From: Lineus longissimus
Lineage: Eukaryota; Nemertea; Pilidiophora; Heteronemertea; Lineidae
Direction of reading: 5' to 3'
Assembly (NCBI RefSeq): GCF_910592395.1
Contig: NC_088315.1
Span: 19,882,219 to 19,946,218, forward strand
Length of the DNA: 64,000 nt
Under the pieces are notes generated by a model, which was given only the letters and a program-made list of their open reading frames with translations, was not told the DNA's origin and did no database searches. Positions 1 through 11,059 of this stretch are shown here, piece by piece (within the stretch, counting starts at the first letter, position 1; every line of letters begins with the position of its first letter). The translations under genes and the position numbers were made by a program.

Positions 1-24
1 TGAAGCCATTAGTAACAAAACATC

Positions 25-140
25 AACCTGATACCCTGTCTCCGATGTTATGTCTGCATCAGCTTGAATCATTTCTGTTATTATGTCATTGTGACCACTC
101 AATGTGCGAGTAGTGCCGTACAGCCGAATGAATGGATTGT
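25..140 (-). pseudogene. Decayed ankyrin exon, unit 1
   Basis: Minus-strand sequence resembles an array exon (F-G-C-T-A-L-L-A-H, then in another frame LSGHNDIITEMIQADADIT). It has a ~4-bp deletion that shifts the frame before the GH motif and no AG acceptor where array exons have TTTAG. The same lesions are present at ~21650-21760 and ~43785-43900, so the decay predates the block duplication. The genes remain in frame if it is skipped. Confidence 0.6.
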
Positions 141-555
141 CAAAGATGATAGATAACAAAGCAACAAGAAGCCATGATAAGATTCATTCACATTTTTGTT
201 TCATGTAACTAAAACAAGAGGAAAGACTGAATTATCATAAAAATGCATCAGAAACAAAAGACTTGAAAACACGAATAAGTCAATCATCTCAGTCAATTGA
301 CAGTGTGTTGCAATGATTAATGTTGACCGTGAAATGTATTTTCAAATGCGGGTTGAATTGCAAGTGCGCGCTCTCAGACTTATTTTGACGCATCAATTTT
401 CCATTAAAACGAAAGGTGTTGCCGATAAATATTGATTTTTTGGAGAGGGGGTCAGCAAATATTAATTTGTATGCCGATTCATGACGCATTACTATGTAAG
501 TTTATCTAGCCTCGTATAGAGCTATCAACTCATTGCCATGAATCTGATACTCTAC

Positions 556-2047
556 CAGATTTCTGATGTTCACGTCAGCGCCCGCTTTGATCAAGTCTGC
601 TACGACTTCCTTGTGACCCCCACGGCATGCGTCCATGAGTGCCGTCCAGCCAATCTAAATGTCAAAGATAAAAGACAACAAGCAAACATGTCAGCAATGT
701 TAAGGTTCATTCACATTTTTTACATGAAACTAAACCAAGAGGAAAGAATGAAATATCAGAAAAAATGCATTAAAAACAAAAGCCTTGACAACACGAATAT
801 AATATTAATCACTTCACTCAATTGAGAAAGTATAACAATTACCAGTAATTTTCATCAATTTTTCATCAAAACGAAAGGTGTGGCCGATAAATATATTGAT
901 TTTTTGGGGAGGGGTCAGCAAATATCAATTTTCAATGCCGATTCATGACGCATTACTATGTAAGTTTATCTAGCCTCATATAGAGCCATCATCTCATTGC
1001 CATGAATCTGATACTCTACCTCATCTCTGATGTTCACGTCAGCGCCCGCTTTGATCAGGTCTGCTACGACTTCCTTGTGACCCTCAAGGCAGGCGGCCAT
1101 GAGTGCCGTCCCGCCAAACTAAATGTCAAAGATAAAAGACAACAAGGAAACAAGTCAGCAATGTTAAAGGTTCATTCACATTTTTTACATGTAACTAAAC
1201 CAAGAGGAAAGAATGAAATATCAGAACAAAATGCATTAAAAACAAAAGCCTTGACAACACGAATATAATATTAATCACTTCACTCAATTGAGAAAGTATT
1301 ACAATTATCAATAATTTTCATCAATTTTCCATAAAACGACAGGTGTTGCCGATAAATATTGATTTTTTTTTTGGGGGGGGGAGTCAGCAAATATCAATTT
1401 GTATGCCGATTCATGACGCATTACTATGTAAGTTTATCTAGCCTCATATAGAGCCATCAACTCATTGCCATGGATCTGATACTCTACCTGATTTCTGATG
1501 TTCACGTCAGCGCCCGCTTTGATCAGGTCTGCTACGACTTCCTTGTGACCCCCAGGGCAGGCGTGCATGAGTGCCGTCCAGCCAATCTAAATGTCAAAGA
1601 TAAAAGACAACAAGGAAACAAGTCAGCAGTGTTAAGGTTCATTCACATTTTTTACATGTAACTAAACCAAGAGGAAAGAATGAAATATCAGAAAAAATGC
1701 ATTAAAAACAAAAGCCTTGACAACACGAATATAATATTAATCACTTCACTCAATTGAGAAAGTATAACAATTACCAGTAATTTTCATCAATTTTTCATCA
1801 AAACGAAAGGTGTTGCCGATAAATATTGATTTTTTGGGGAGGGGTCAGCAAATATCAATTTGTATGCCGATTCATGACGCATTACTATGTAAGTTTATCT
1901 AGCCTCATATAGAGCCATCAACTCATTGCCATGAATCTGATACTCTACCATATCTATGATGTTCACGTCAGCGCCCGCTTTGATCAGGTCTGCTACGACT
2001 TCCTTGTGACCCCCACGGCAGGCGTCCATGAGTGCCGTCCCGCTTTT
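556..2047 (-). repeat. Gene A ankyrin exon array (4 exons)
   Basis: Four 99-bp phase-0 exons at 1949-2047, 1488-1586, 1020-1118 and 556-654, period 461-468 bp, each encoding one 33-residue ankyrin repeat with framework TALM-AC--GHKEVVADLIKAG followed by ADVNI. The acceptor is TTTAG and the donor GTAGAG in every copy. The introns are nearly identical. Variable residues in order (exon codons 1,2,3/8/11,12/31-33): KSG/D/RG/IDM; IGW/H/PG/RNQ; FGG/A/LE/RDE; IGW/D/RG/RNL. The tandem unit includes exon plus intron. Confidence 0.85.
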
Positions 2048-5000
2048 CTAAATGTCAAAGATAAAAGACAACAAGGAAACAAGTCAGCAGTGTTAAGGTT
2101 CATTCACATTTTTTACATGTAACTAAACCAAGAGGAAAGAATGAAATATCAGAACAAAATGCATTAAAAACAAAAGCCTTGACAACACGAATATAATATT
2201 AATCACTTCACTCAATTGACAGAGTATTACAATTACCAGTAATACCTTGGTACCGTAAAGTCAACTTTTAAATGGAAAATGCATAAGCCTCGTTCTGAGA
2301 GTGGAGTGTTTTGGACACGCAACCAAGATGCTCTACCAAAGTTCCCTCGGGTTGCACTAAAATGTGGAAACCATGCACACAGCTCACTTCAGAAGTTTGA
2401 GGCTCTCAAAACACTGCTTCAAACACAAATCAGCCAAGGAAGCATCAACCACCCTAAGTTTTTTAATGAGCACTACACATATTTGCTGAGAAAAACGCTC
2501 CAAATAGCCCATTTGCGCGGATTTTAGCATCACTTGAGCGAGCCGATCCGGACTTCCTATACGCGCTGCCGTAACATAATGTAAACAACGGCGCTACCGG
2601 CGCTCCGGGCAGGCGATGGATGGAATTTGCAAAATTCGCACATATTCAAGTTATTTCGTGGCCTATCTTTTTAAGTTTGAGGTATTTTAGAATAGAAATT
2701 GAACCCTCGGCTTCGGACCTTGGTTGAGTTACCAAGACACTCTCGGGTGGAGCTAAAATTTCGTCCATACCCTCGCCTATCGGCTCGGGTTTGGACTGTA
2801 TTTTAGCTCCACCCGAGAGTGTCTTGGTAACTCAACCAAGGTCCTCCGCCTCGGGTTCAATTCCTTAAATATGAAATGTTTTTGGGTTCAAAGCATACAC
2901 ATGTTCCAAATGTTGATCTGTTGTACTCATCGTGAACAGCGTAGATTTCGCCGATTTTCTTGATCACAATTAGAGGAGACGTCGCATGATCCCCTACTTT
3001 TTGAATCAGTTTTATATCGACTCAGATGTGTTCTCGCTTTACGTGGGTGGTTCAATATTATAGGAAGGGGAGATAATAAGCCTCATTATGAATGCCTTAT
3101 TTCGGTCACTCTTTCAGATTTGTTTTGGCCGGAACTGCTGTACGGTACCCTTGGGAAATGACCTGCCAATAGGATCCTGTTTTATATCAGTCTGGCCAAA
3201 ATGCCTTACAATTTACTTTTATATCATTCTCCTGTTCAAATGGCGCTGCCAAGTTCTGGAGCGATTGAAAAGTTAAGGTTCGATACTTTTCGATTTTTAT
3301 CTGATGTATTTGTTTCATTGATGAACGTTATAGATACATTATAAAAGAGAATGGTAATGATTTTGCTTATCCTCCTTAAAAGATTCCTTTTGGGACAAGA
3401 AATATCGATATCGCTGCATCTATGCTTGAGAGGAGGGGTTCAAGCTTTCGACTGACCTGTGCATAAATGGAAAGGAATTTGATAGTAAAAGATCAATACA
3501 GTACACGTAACCTCAATGAATAACCACCGTTTTGGAGAGTAGAGGACCAGGTGAACAAAATAAAACAAAGTTTCGTTTGAGTAGCACCATATGTCATATT
3601 AGTGGCGTTTTGGTTATGAGTGGTGTGGAAACCATACTATTTATTATGCGATGGCAATCCTGTTTAAGTGCTGATGTTCGATGCTCAAGGTTAAAACACA
3701 AAAAGAGAGCACTTGGCAATAGACAGACAGTCTTATTATGACAAGTATTCTGACTATGAGCGAAGTGGAAGTGAGGCAACATTTTAAACATGTTATCGAT
3801 AGTATTACAAGTACATGTAATTACATTTTTTATGTGAGTTACTGTCCATCTTCTGACGTATTCCAATGAGAAAACTTTGAAATGAGGAAATCATTTTCGC
3901 AGAGAAACAGCTGTTTGCATCCATTTTGGAAGCACTTGTCATTACTCAGCTGTAAAACGTATGGTTCAGAAGCCGTGCAAACAATGTGGTTGCAACCAAT
4001 GCTATACGAATGTCCTGTTTGACGTATGACAGTTCTTGGAGAGAGTAGATCTAGATGAAGTGCAGTTTCAAGTCTTCAGAGCTTAGTATCATAGTACATC
4101 CTACTATCACTCAATCAGTGACAATAGTGCAAAGGAGTTTATTTGGTTTTCTAATTCAGCAATGATCGAATTATACATACCTTTGGTTTTATATTGACAT
4201 CAGCTCCTGCATCGATCAAGCTTCTTACACGACCGACTTTATTATCAGAAGCAGCGTGCATGAGAGGTGTCATTCCGAACTGAAAGTATAGCGCCAGTAC
4301 AAAGAAGAACTTACTACAACAACTACATGTACAACATGATGATATTGTCCGTATACTTAGTTATAGCGAAAAGGTGAGTAAAAGGCAAAAAATGCAAAAA
4401 AAGATCAAACGAGAGATCTCTTGATCTATGCCGCACAAAGGAGCGATTATAACCACTGGTTGTTGCGATTGAAGACGTTTGTTTGCAATTTAGTAAATCG
4501 GCGCTATAATAGCACCAAATAAGCGACAGCGCCGATTCAGACTAATTCGCAACCAAACGATTTAAATCGCAGCTCCTTACGATTACAAGCGCTGCCACAT
4601 TATTGTGCGACATAGAGATATCTCGTCTGGGGTAACACTGGTTATCGCTGCGATTGATATTGACTCGAAGGTCGATGCCACCTGTGATGATCACACCGAA
4701 TGATATCGTCGCATGCCATCATGACTTCCAGCTATTTCAATCACTTGTTTAATAGGCATATAACTAACAAATATAAAACCAACGGCTTCCCTGCAGCATG
4801 CCGTAGGCGCCGGCCTGGCCTACTGTCTGTCTAAACGTCATTTACTAGTGTATACGTAATTTTTACCTCATCACGTTTATTGATATCAGCAGATGGTGGC
4901 GCTATATATCGAGCCTGTGTTCGTGCTGGTTCAGGTGGCCTTGCTACAGGTGCCTGAAATATTGTGTAGAATAGAGTTTAACCGTGATATTTTGGTTCTG

Positions 5001-8000
5001 ATATAAGACTTGAAAAATAGTTTAAGTGCATTATCATAAACAACACTGAAAACATTTGCTTCCTCAATTCGACGGGCAAATGGTCGTCTATGATGCATTT
5101 GTAGCAGTTGACTGAGAAACGTCTCTGTTCGTAGGAAACAGGTTTATTCTTATTCTGATGATACCCGGTAACATCAGAATAAGTCAGATTCGTCACCCGT
5201 TACTAACCAGAAGTAACTTGCAAATGAGCGACAGCGCCGATTCAGATTAATTCGCAACCAAACGATTTAAATCGCAGCTCCTTACGATTACAAGCGCTGC
5301 CACCTCTCGTCTGGGGTAACACTGGTAATCGCTGCGATTTATATTGACTCGAAGGTCGATGCCACCTGTGATGACCACACCGAATGATATCATCGCATGC
5401 CATTAGATCGCAGCGATTTCAATCACTTGTTTAATAGGCATATAAATAACAAATATAAAACCAACGGCTTCCCTGCAGCATGCCGTAGGTGCCGGCCTGG
5501 CCAACTGTCTGTCTAAACGTCATTTACTAGTGTATACGTAATTTTTACCTGATCAAGTTTATTGATATCAGCAGATGGTGGCGCTATATTTTGAGCCTGT
5601 GTTCGTGCTGGTTCAGGTGGCTTTGCTACAGGTGCCTGAAATATTGTGTAGAATAGAGTTTAACCGTGATATTTTGGTTCTGATATAAGACTTGAAAAAT
5701 AGTTTAAGTGCATTATCATAAACAACACTGAAAACATTTGCTTCCTCAATTCGACGGGCAAATGGTCGTCTATGATGCATTTCTAGCAGATGACTGAGAA
5801 ACGTCTCTGTTCGTAGGAAACAGGTTTATTCTTATTCTGACGATCCCCGGTAACATCAGAATAAGTCAGATTCGTCACCTGTTACTAACCAGAAGTAACT
5901 TGCAAATGAGCGACAGCGTCGATTCAGACTAATTCGCAACCAAACGATTTAAATCGCAGCTCCTTACGATAACAAGCTCTGCCACATTATTGTGCGACAT
6001 AGAGATCTCTCGTCTGGGGTAACACTGGTAATCGCTGCGATTGATATTGACTCGAAGGTCGATGCCACCTGTGATGATCACGCCGAATGATATTTGATGC
6101 ATGAAATAACATATTTGAAGTGAAATGCGTTGATGTTCGCTTAAAACATAACTTCCAGCTATTTCAGCATCGATACCGATTAATACATGGTGTGAAACAA
6201 TCTTCAGGTCTCTGTTTTTAGGAGGAGGGATACGGACGCACAACGCCGATAGATCAGAACAAAAGCATGTCACATAATCAGCCTTAACGAATAGGATGTG
6301 ACTGGACCTTCTGCACCACTGGATGGGGTACGAATTGATGACTTGAAAGATAAATCGACATATCATCAATTAATCAATTAATGTTTGAAAAAGAAATGTT
6401 TCGTCATATTCAGCATAACTAAAGTTGGTGAGACAAGACCACTAATGAATATTCATAGGTTGGAGGGTCGAGGCCTATCTATTAGACGAGCGCATGTTTT
6501 TTACTCTCAAGTACATATTTGGAGAGGTATTGAAAAAATATTTGCTGTGGCAAGTCTACAGATATAAATAAATTGTTTGGTAAAAAAAATAATTTTGAAT
6601 TTCGACAACCTGGCCTTGGGGGGGGGGGGGGGGGTTCAAATTTGGAGTGAAAATGGCCAATATGGGTAAAAATGTCCACTTGTGTCAAACTTGTCAATTT
6701 AAAAAAAAATTTCCGTGGTCAATCACCAATTTAAATCGCACCAGTTACTCGCAAGGCTAACCCGTATATCATATCCGAATTTCAGTTTCACTACTTGACG
6801 CATTCTTTGATGCGTCGCGGTCAAACATTGACAATTTAACTGCTAAAAGGCTTAAAAAACCAATTGTGGTCTTGTCTCTGGTGAGTAACAGAGGTAGAGT
6901 ATCTTCCCAACTTCAAATGTTGTTAATTTCTTGAGGAAATTCTCCATCATATAGAATATGCCTACAAGTTCATCATCATTCATATAATCTATGCTGGGAA
7001 TCCTTCGCCTTCGAATCTATGTCGTAAACTTTAACCTGTGATAGTGTGCAAATTCCTGGACAACCAGGACCGTCGATGTATTTTTGGGAAGGGGTGTAAA
7101 AGGTGGAAATTCAGTAACAATTTAAGTCATCAAGAGTCATGCGTTGTAAAGTACTCTTCGGGGAGATGGGTAGGGTTGTCATAGGAGACCTGGAAGTAAA
7201 GAGGGCTTGGCTAACTACTCTACCTGTTGTTGACGATACTCCTCTATTTTCTGAGTATGTTCCTGGATTACCCGGATGCAATCGTTGAGTTGTAGCATCT
7301 CAAGATGGTGGATCAAGACAGCATATCTGCCAACACTTATATGGTCAAGTCTGCAAAAAAGTCATTGCTTACCAAGGAGTTGCCAGTATCTGACAAGAAT
7401 AAGCACTCAAAGCCAGTTTTTTGTTCAATGTAATGATAATAATAATATAGTGAGCTTTTATATAGCGCTCTTCACTGTACTATCTACTGTATCAAAGCTC
7501 CTCACATTAGCACACATTATTACCCAGCCTATCCAGAGACCTTTCTGGAGAACCAAGGGCAGCCACAATCTAGCGCACTCAAGGACATTTTAGGCCAGTT
7601 GAGAGTTACAAAGTGAATTTCCGTGTTGCTGTTGGTCAATGAGTACATATCTGGACATATATGTACATCGCCATATTAGTGGGTATGCAAGCGACATATA
7701 AACAGCTGACAGTCGACTTTTATCAAACATAGTTGTCGGTTCACTTTGTACATCTAAGCTTCGTCATTTACTCTTCTCACCAAGCACTTGCGATAATAAT
7801 TCAAAATCAAAGATTGCCCTACCGTTCCAGCATGTCCCAAAACATATTAAAATCACTGATTCTGTCAGTGTCCCTGCGAGGTACTCGGTCAGACATATGA
7901 AAGCTTTGTTTTAGATGTCTGAAGTTTGCCTCCGTCAGCATTCCGGATAGCTTGTGCATTAAACAAACGTTCCAGTCCTTGTCTGTTTTAACGACTGCAT

Positions 8001-8809
8001 CTGGAATGAATTAATGGTAGTCAGTGGACTACTTTTATCAAAACCATGCTATCGGCTTCATTGCGATCGACGGCAGTGTCGGTAGAAAACTGCTTCGCTT
8101 GAGACCAGAGTCAGTGGTCACTCAGAGTCTTGATAAAGATCTTATTCAGATTCGCACACATGAACTTGTACATTCGTTTTTGGACGGCAGATATCCCGTT
8201 TACCGTTCAAAGAATGTGATCATGTTCTTACTTTTGAGAGAAAAGCCTAGTTTCTAGGTCACACTACATTCTTTCAATATCAAAGTGTTTTTCATACGGT
8301 TCTTGCCAACATGGCCGAAGGTAGGTGAGCAGGTGTATATCTTTGTCGATAAAAGTTTAAGGAGAAAACAGCCTTTCTATTCTTGGTCGAAGGTTGCCGT
8401 GTAATTTTCGGATCACTGGTTCGATTTCCTTCGCAAGGAATATATTTCTAGCGTTCGATTTTCGATTTATGGCTATACTACACAAACAGGCCTGTGTCTC
8501 TTATAAACCTGGGCGTCGTCTCTTGTTCTTCCCTTGACCCCGAGAGCTTAGTCTCCAATGATGCACGGTATGGCAAGCATGGATATTCGTTGATGAGCTG
8601 TGTTCATTCCAATCCTTCCCTGCTAGAGCTGATCTCTTCTACATAAGTACCGCTTGGTTGACCTGGTAGGATCACATAGCATTACATAACAAAGACTTAC
8701 ATGGGAAGCACAGGATGTTCCTATTGGCTGCTTCCAGAAAACCATATGCATGTTCGTAGGCTACAATAGACCCCTGCAACTTACCGCCATTTCCTTTAGC
8801 AGCAGCCAT
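556..8809 (-). CDS. Gene A: DED-ankyrin repeat protein (3' end outside window)
   Basis: Multi-exon gene read right to left: 8785-8809, 7823-8000, 7224-7350, 6288-6341, 5549-5635, 4867-4953, 4181-4279, 1949-2047, 1488-1586, 1020-1118, 556-654. The first three exons sum to exactly 110 codons (junction phases 1 and 0) and all later exons are phase-0 and multiples of three, which strongly supports the model. Order of parts: short N-terminus, death effector domain, Ser/Thr/Pro linker, Pro-rich linkers, then at least five ankyrin repeats. By family knowledge DEDs bind other DEDs (FADD, caspase-8 type) and ankyrin repeats bind partner proteins; a cytoplasmic adaptor or sensor role is inferred. The donor of exon 6288-6341 reads TT instead of GT, so that exon may be skipped in frame. 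The terminal exon lies left of base 1. Confidence 0.72.
2244..3450. mobile_element. Unit 1-specific insert with long inverted repeat
   Basis: About 1.2 kb present only in unit 1, replacing the direct join seen at ~24310 and ~49200. It contains a perfect 45-bp inverted repeat (2715-2759 with 2800-2844, 40-bp loop) that extends imperfectly to about 2697-2863. A short plus-strand ORF (2279-2527, 82 codons) matches nothing I recognise. No clear terminal repeats or target duplication were found, so this may be a foldback element or a captured genomic piece. Confidence 0.5.
4181..4279 (-). CDS. Gene A divergent first ankyrin repeat exon
   Basis: A 99-bp, phase-0 exon encoding one ankyrin repeat: FGMTPLMHAASDNKVGRV, then a helix ending LIDAGADVNIKPK. 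Donor is AAG|GTATGT and acceptor TTTCAG. It is an outlier to the array repeats (SDNKVGR in place of the GHKEVV region), so it predates the local amplification. Homologues are 25045-25149 in gene B (105 bp, shifted donor) and 49928-50026 in gene C. Confidence 0.72.
4867..6341 (-). CDS. Gene A linker exons (STP exon and two Pro-rich exons)
   Basis: Exon 6288-6341 (54 bp) encodes SSIRTPSSGAEGPVTSYS, and exons 5549-5635 and 4867-4953 (87 bp each) encode near-identical 29-residue Pro-rich segments beginning APVA and ending SADINK-D. All are phase 0. The last two lie in a ~700-bp direct repeat that starts near 4525, 5227 and 5910 (third copy partial), so this linker grew by tandem duplication. The donor of the 54-bp exon is TTAAGG here, versus GTAAGG in genes B and C. 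No binding motif beyond Pro/Ser richness is seen; a flexible spacer is inferred. Confidence 0.62.
7224..8000 (-). CDS. Gene A death effector domain exons
   Basis: Exon 7823-8000 (178 bp) and exon 7224-7350 (127 bp) share a split Arg codon (CG then A). Together they encode a six-helix-like domain: a short helix ending LMHKLSGMLTEANF, an LKQSF segment, DRVPRRDTDRI, FWDMLERLDHISVG, then LIHHLEMLQLNDCIRVI. The spacing of hydrophobic residues and the 'VP..-..I-.FW..LE' pattern fit death effector domains better than CARD or death domains. At the RxDL position gene A reads L-N-D-C, so the Arg is missing. The C-terminal end is a charged helix ending EEYRQQQ. The DED assignment is by eye; profile scores are not available here. 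Confidence 0.65.
8024..8401 (+). other. Antisense open frame in intron 1 of gene A
   Basis: A plus-strand frame, open for 126-127 codons in units 2 (29205-29588) and 3 (53459-53839), is cut here by a TAG at codon 78. An indel among the copies is a multiple of three. No family recognised, no splice evidence, and it lies within an intron of the DED/ankyrin gene. It may be chance. Confidence 0.2.
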
Positions 8810-8867
8810 TGTAAGTATAGACTGACGTACCAGACACTTAACGAGAAAGGGGAGCGGTATTTCGCAT
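8785..8867 (-). CDS. Gene A first coding exon
   Basis: The start codon at 8807-8809 has A at -3 and G at +4 and begins M-A-A-A-K-G-N-G. The exon ends with one base of a split codon before a GTAAGT donor (plus 8779-8784). A pyrimidine-rich CAG acceptor lies just upstream at 8868, so the exon probably spans 8785-8867 and an upstream non-coding exon is likely. A short upstream ATG ORF ends in TAA within the leader. The same arrangement is present in genes B (29982-30006) and C (54220-54244), the B copy differing by a silent change. Confidence 0.68.
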
Positions 8868-8942
8868 CTGAAATATAAGAGGAAAGTCACTGGCAGAAAT
8901 AAGAGTCAATGCAGCCGATGTTGGTAGGATTCCACCTTTTGG

Positions 8943-9041
8943 GGTTTAAGAACGCATGAGGTTTAAGAACGCATGAGGTTTAACAACGCATGAGGTTTAA
9001 CAACGCATGAGGTTTAACAACGCATGAGGTTTAACAACGCA
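8943..9041. repeat. 17-bp minisatellite
   Basis: Six head-to-tail copies (last partial) of GGTTTAASAACGCATGA starting at 8943, 8960, 8977, 8994, 9011 and 9028. Units 2 and 3 have a single GGTTTAACAACGCAT at this place (near 30125 and 54380), so the expansion is private to unit 1. Confidence 0.92.
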
Positions 9042-9238
9042 GGATTACCAATTAGTTCTACAGCAAATCATGAGTCGGCAAATCATGAGTCGATTTAATT
9101 TTTGTTTTTGAATAACCTACCCATTTTCCCTTTCACTAGAATTACCACCGACGTCACGATTTTCCCCGACGGAAAATAGTTCAACATAAATTTAGCCAGG
9201 CATGTTCATAATCAGACTTAGTTTTGTCGCTTTCCATA

Positions 9239-9411
9239 CGGTAGAACCTCTCTATTAAGGACACCCTTGATACTGACAAGTGCTTAATTGAGACATGTCC
9301 TGATTACTGAGGCCAAATTCAATGGAAATGAGCGATTTGAGGCCATATTCAATGTCGTTCATAGGGAGGGTGTCCATAGTAGAGATGTGTCCACTAGGCG
9401 AGGTTCCACTG
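9239..9411. mobile_element. TA-flanked MITE (unit 1)
   Basis: 173 bp between TA dinucleotides. Left end CGGTAGAACCTCTCTATTA, right end complementary (AGGTTCCACTG). The CAGTRGAACCTC termini and TA target resemble pogo/Tigger-type non-autonomous elements. No transposase. Intact orthologue at 54607-54779; the unit 2 copy is split by a later insertion at 30485-33465. Confidence 0.7.
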
Positions 9412-9739
9412 TACATGCCATATTTCACATGTGCACAAATTCTCAAAATTGCCGCCATCAACATTGCCGGTTCATGCGTTAACATCAAAGCCAAACGTAC
9501 ATTTTGACGACTGGTGACGAAACGAACCGAAGCGGACCAGACCGGATCCACGCAAACCAGAAAGCATGTGATTAGGCCTATGTGATTTCATTGGGCAATT
9601 CCAAGATGGCAACCATGGACTTCCTGGTTCGTATCTCAGCCTTACCGAGGCTATTGGCTTCGAAACTATGATGAGATGAAGGAATAGGCCGTGTAGGTCC
9701 ACCAGGTCCAAACATGTTTACACAGGGCCTACCTAAATT

Positions 9740-9871
9740 TCAGTGTTTTGGGATCCTTAGATCCAGAGGCAAAATGAGTAATACAAGTAAAATGTAAGCC
9801 GTTAGAAAAAGAAAGTTGCTAATTGAAGCCAAAAGTATATGAGCCAACCAGCTATCAAGATAGAGGTTCAT
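9740..9871 (-). CDS. Possible small single-pass membrane peptide
   Basis: 43 codons starting MNLYLDSW, with a long hydrophobic stretch (ASISNFLFLTAYILLVLLIL) and a short charged tail (DLRIPKH). The frame is kept in units 2 (33830-33961) and 3 (55096-55227) with one or two conservative changes. It lies upstream of, and on the same strand as, the DED/ankyrin gene, so it could also be an untranslated upstream exon. No family recognised. Confidence 0.25.
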   Translation of the reverse strand: MNLYLDSWLAHILLASISNFLFLTAYILLVLLILPLDLRIPKH

Positions 9872-10741
9872 CTCGACGACAGGTGACGGAACGAAGTTGT
9901 ACTGTCCAAATGAGATGAAAGAGCATACAGTCGCAAAACAGGTGATAATCGGAGAATGTTGTATACGCACCTGAATTAGCTGGGGTAAAATACGAATACC
10001 AGTGTACAGCACGTATTCAGGACACGTCCCCCAGACCATAGGCCTGTACAGTGATCTGTGTTAGAGAATCATACCATATTAACTCGATTCATCTTGATAT
10101 GAGCGGCGACAATACAACAAGATATACAACGCCGCCAACCGTGACAAAGCATTCACTCGTTCACGCTACTCAAACGTGGATATTGATGACGATATGGAAA
10201 TATCATAAAGGAAAAGTTGCTTATAAACGGTGGCATTTTAGGTAAAACCTGGTTTTAGGATATGGAACGAATACTCTTACTGAGTATCCAGTATCGGCAT
10301 TTCTTCCATTTTTAAAAATTATATTACACGACTTACACTTTTTGCCCGGCGACCCCGTCCCTCCATGTGGCGCCATCTATCCTTGAGGCCTCTACCTCAA
10401 AAAAGTCGACAGAAATTCAATCTTAATGATAAAAACATGAAATAAAGAGCGTTTTGTGGGTTTTTTTAGGCACAGAGCATAACTGAGGCACTTTTGATGT
10501 ACCCTTTGTTTGAATAAGAATGAAATTCAGAATTTCATCTTCCGAAATTTACGTATATATTTCACTTGGTTGGGTGATTTACTTGCCCTGGCGTAGAAGC
10601 CCCGGTTTTAAAGCCATTTGTAGAATCGTGAAGAGCCAGGAATTTTAGTTCCTTAAACCCACGCTGGTTCATCGAGAAATACAATTACTTATCGGGGGGG
10701 GGGGGGGGGGAGGGAGGGGGCGGACTGAGTTGACCTCGAAA

Positions 10742-11059
10742 TCACTGGCCTTTCCGAACTGGCACTCGAACTAGTTTCGAGGTACATACAGACCTTTTGC
10801 TGATGTAACATGTGTTAGTGACAGCAATGTGACACTGTGCTAATGGGGCCAGCTGCGGCACCGATTCAATTCTGGACGTAGCCCTCAACTGCTGAATTGG
10901 AAAAAAATGCAGGACACGCGTACTCATGTTATCACCGATTAGCTCAGTCATTATGTAGTGCGATGAATCTACAAAAATGTGGGACTCCCCTGTTAAACTG
11001 TCACCGATGTACTTATTCAGAATGTTGCGGTCAATGTAATCTTCGCATCCCCTGGTCAT
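10742..11059 (-). CDS. Hypothetical ORF, unit 1
   Basis: 105 codons starting MTRGCEDYIDRN; also present in unit 3 (56030-56347). The few differences between copies are mostly amino-acid changing and cluster at the C-terminus, which does not argue for purifying selection. No signal peptide, domain or splice context recognised. It lies ~1.3 kb from the ddl gene on the other strand. Confidence 0.2.
   Translation of the reverse strand: MTRGCEDYIDRNILNKYIGDSLTGESHIFVDSSHYIMTELIGDNMSTRVLHFFPIQQLRATSRIESVPQLAPLAQCHIAVTNTCYISKRSVCTSKLVRVPVRKGQ

Noticed and set aside
556..2047. CRISPR-like or other short repeat-spacer array
   Set aside because: Repeats are ~461-bp exon-intron units in an animal genome, with coding meaning; no short palindromic repeats and no cas genes.
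538..2122. Plus-strand 63-95 codon frames starting MNLILY or MDLILY in each array unit
   Set aside because: Antisense of the ankyrin exons and their splice sites. The minus strand gives clear ankyrin repeats with consensus acceptors and donors.
3594..3866. 90-codon minus frame repeated in all units
   Set aside because: Lies in an intron of the DED/ankyrin gene, with no domain and no fitting splice phase; shared only because the block is duplicated.
5929..6369. 146-codon minus frame
   Set aside because: Read-through of the 54-bp linker exon in the wrong frame into intron sequence; the short phase-0 exon explains the conserved part better.
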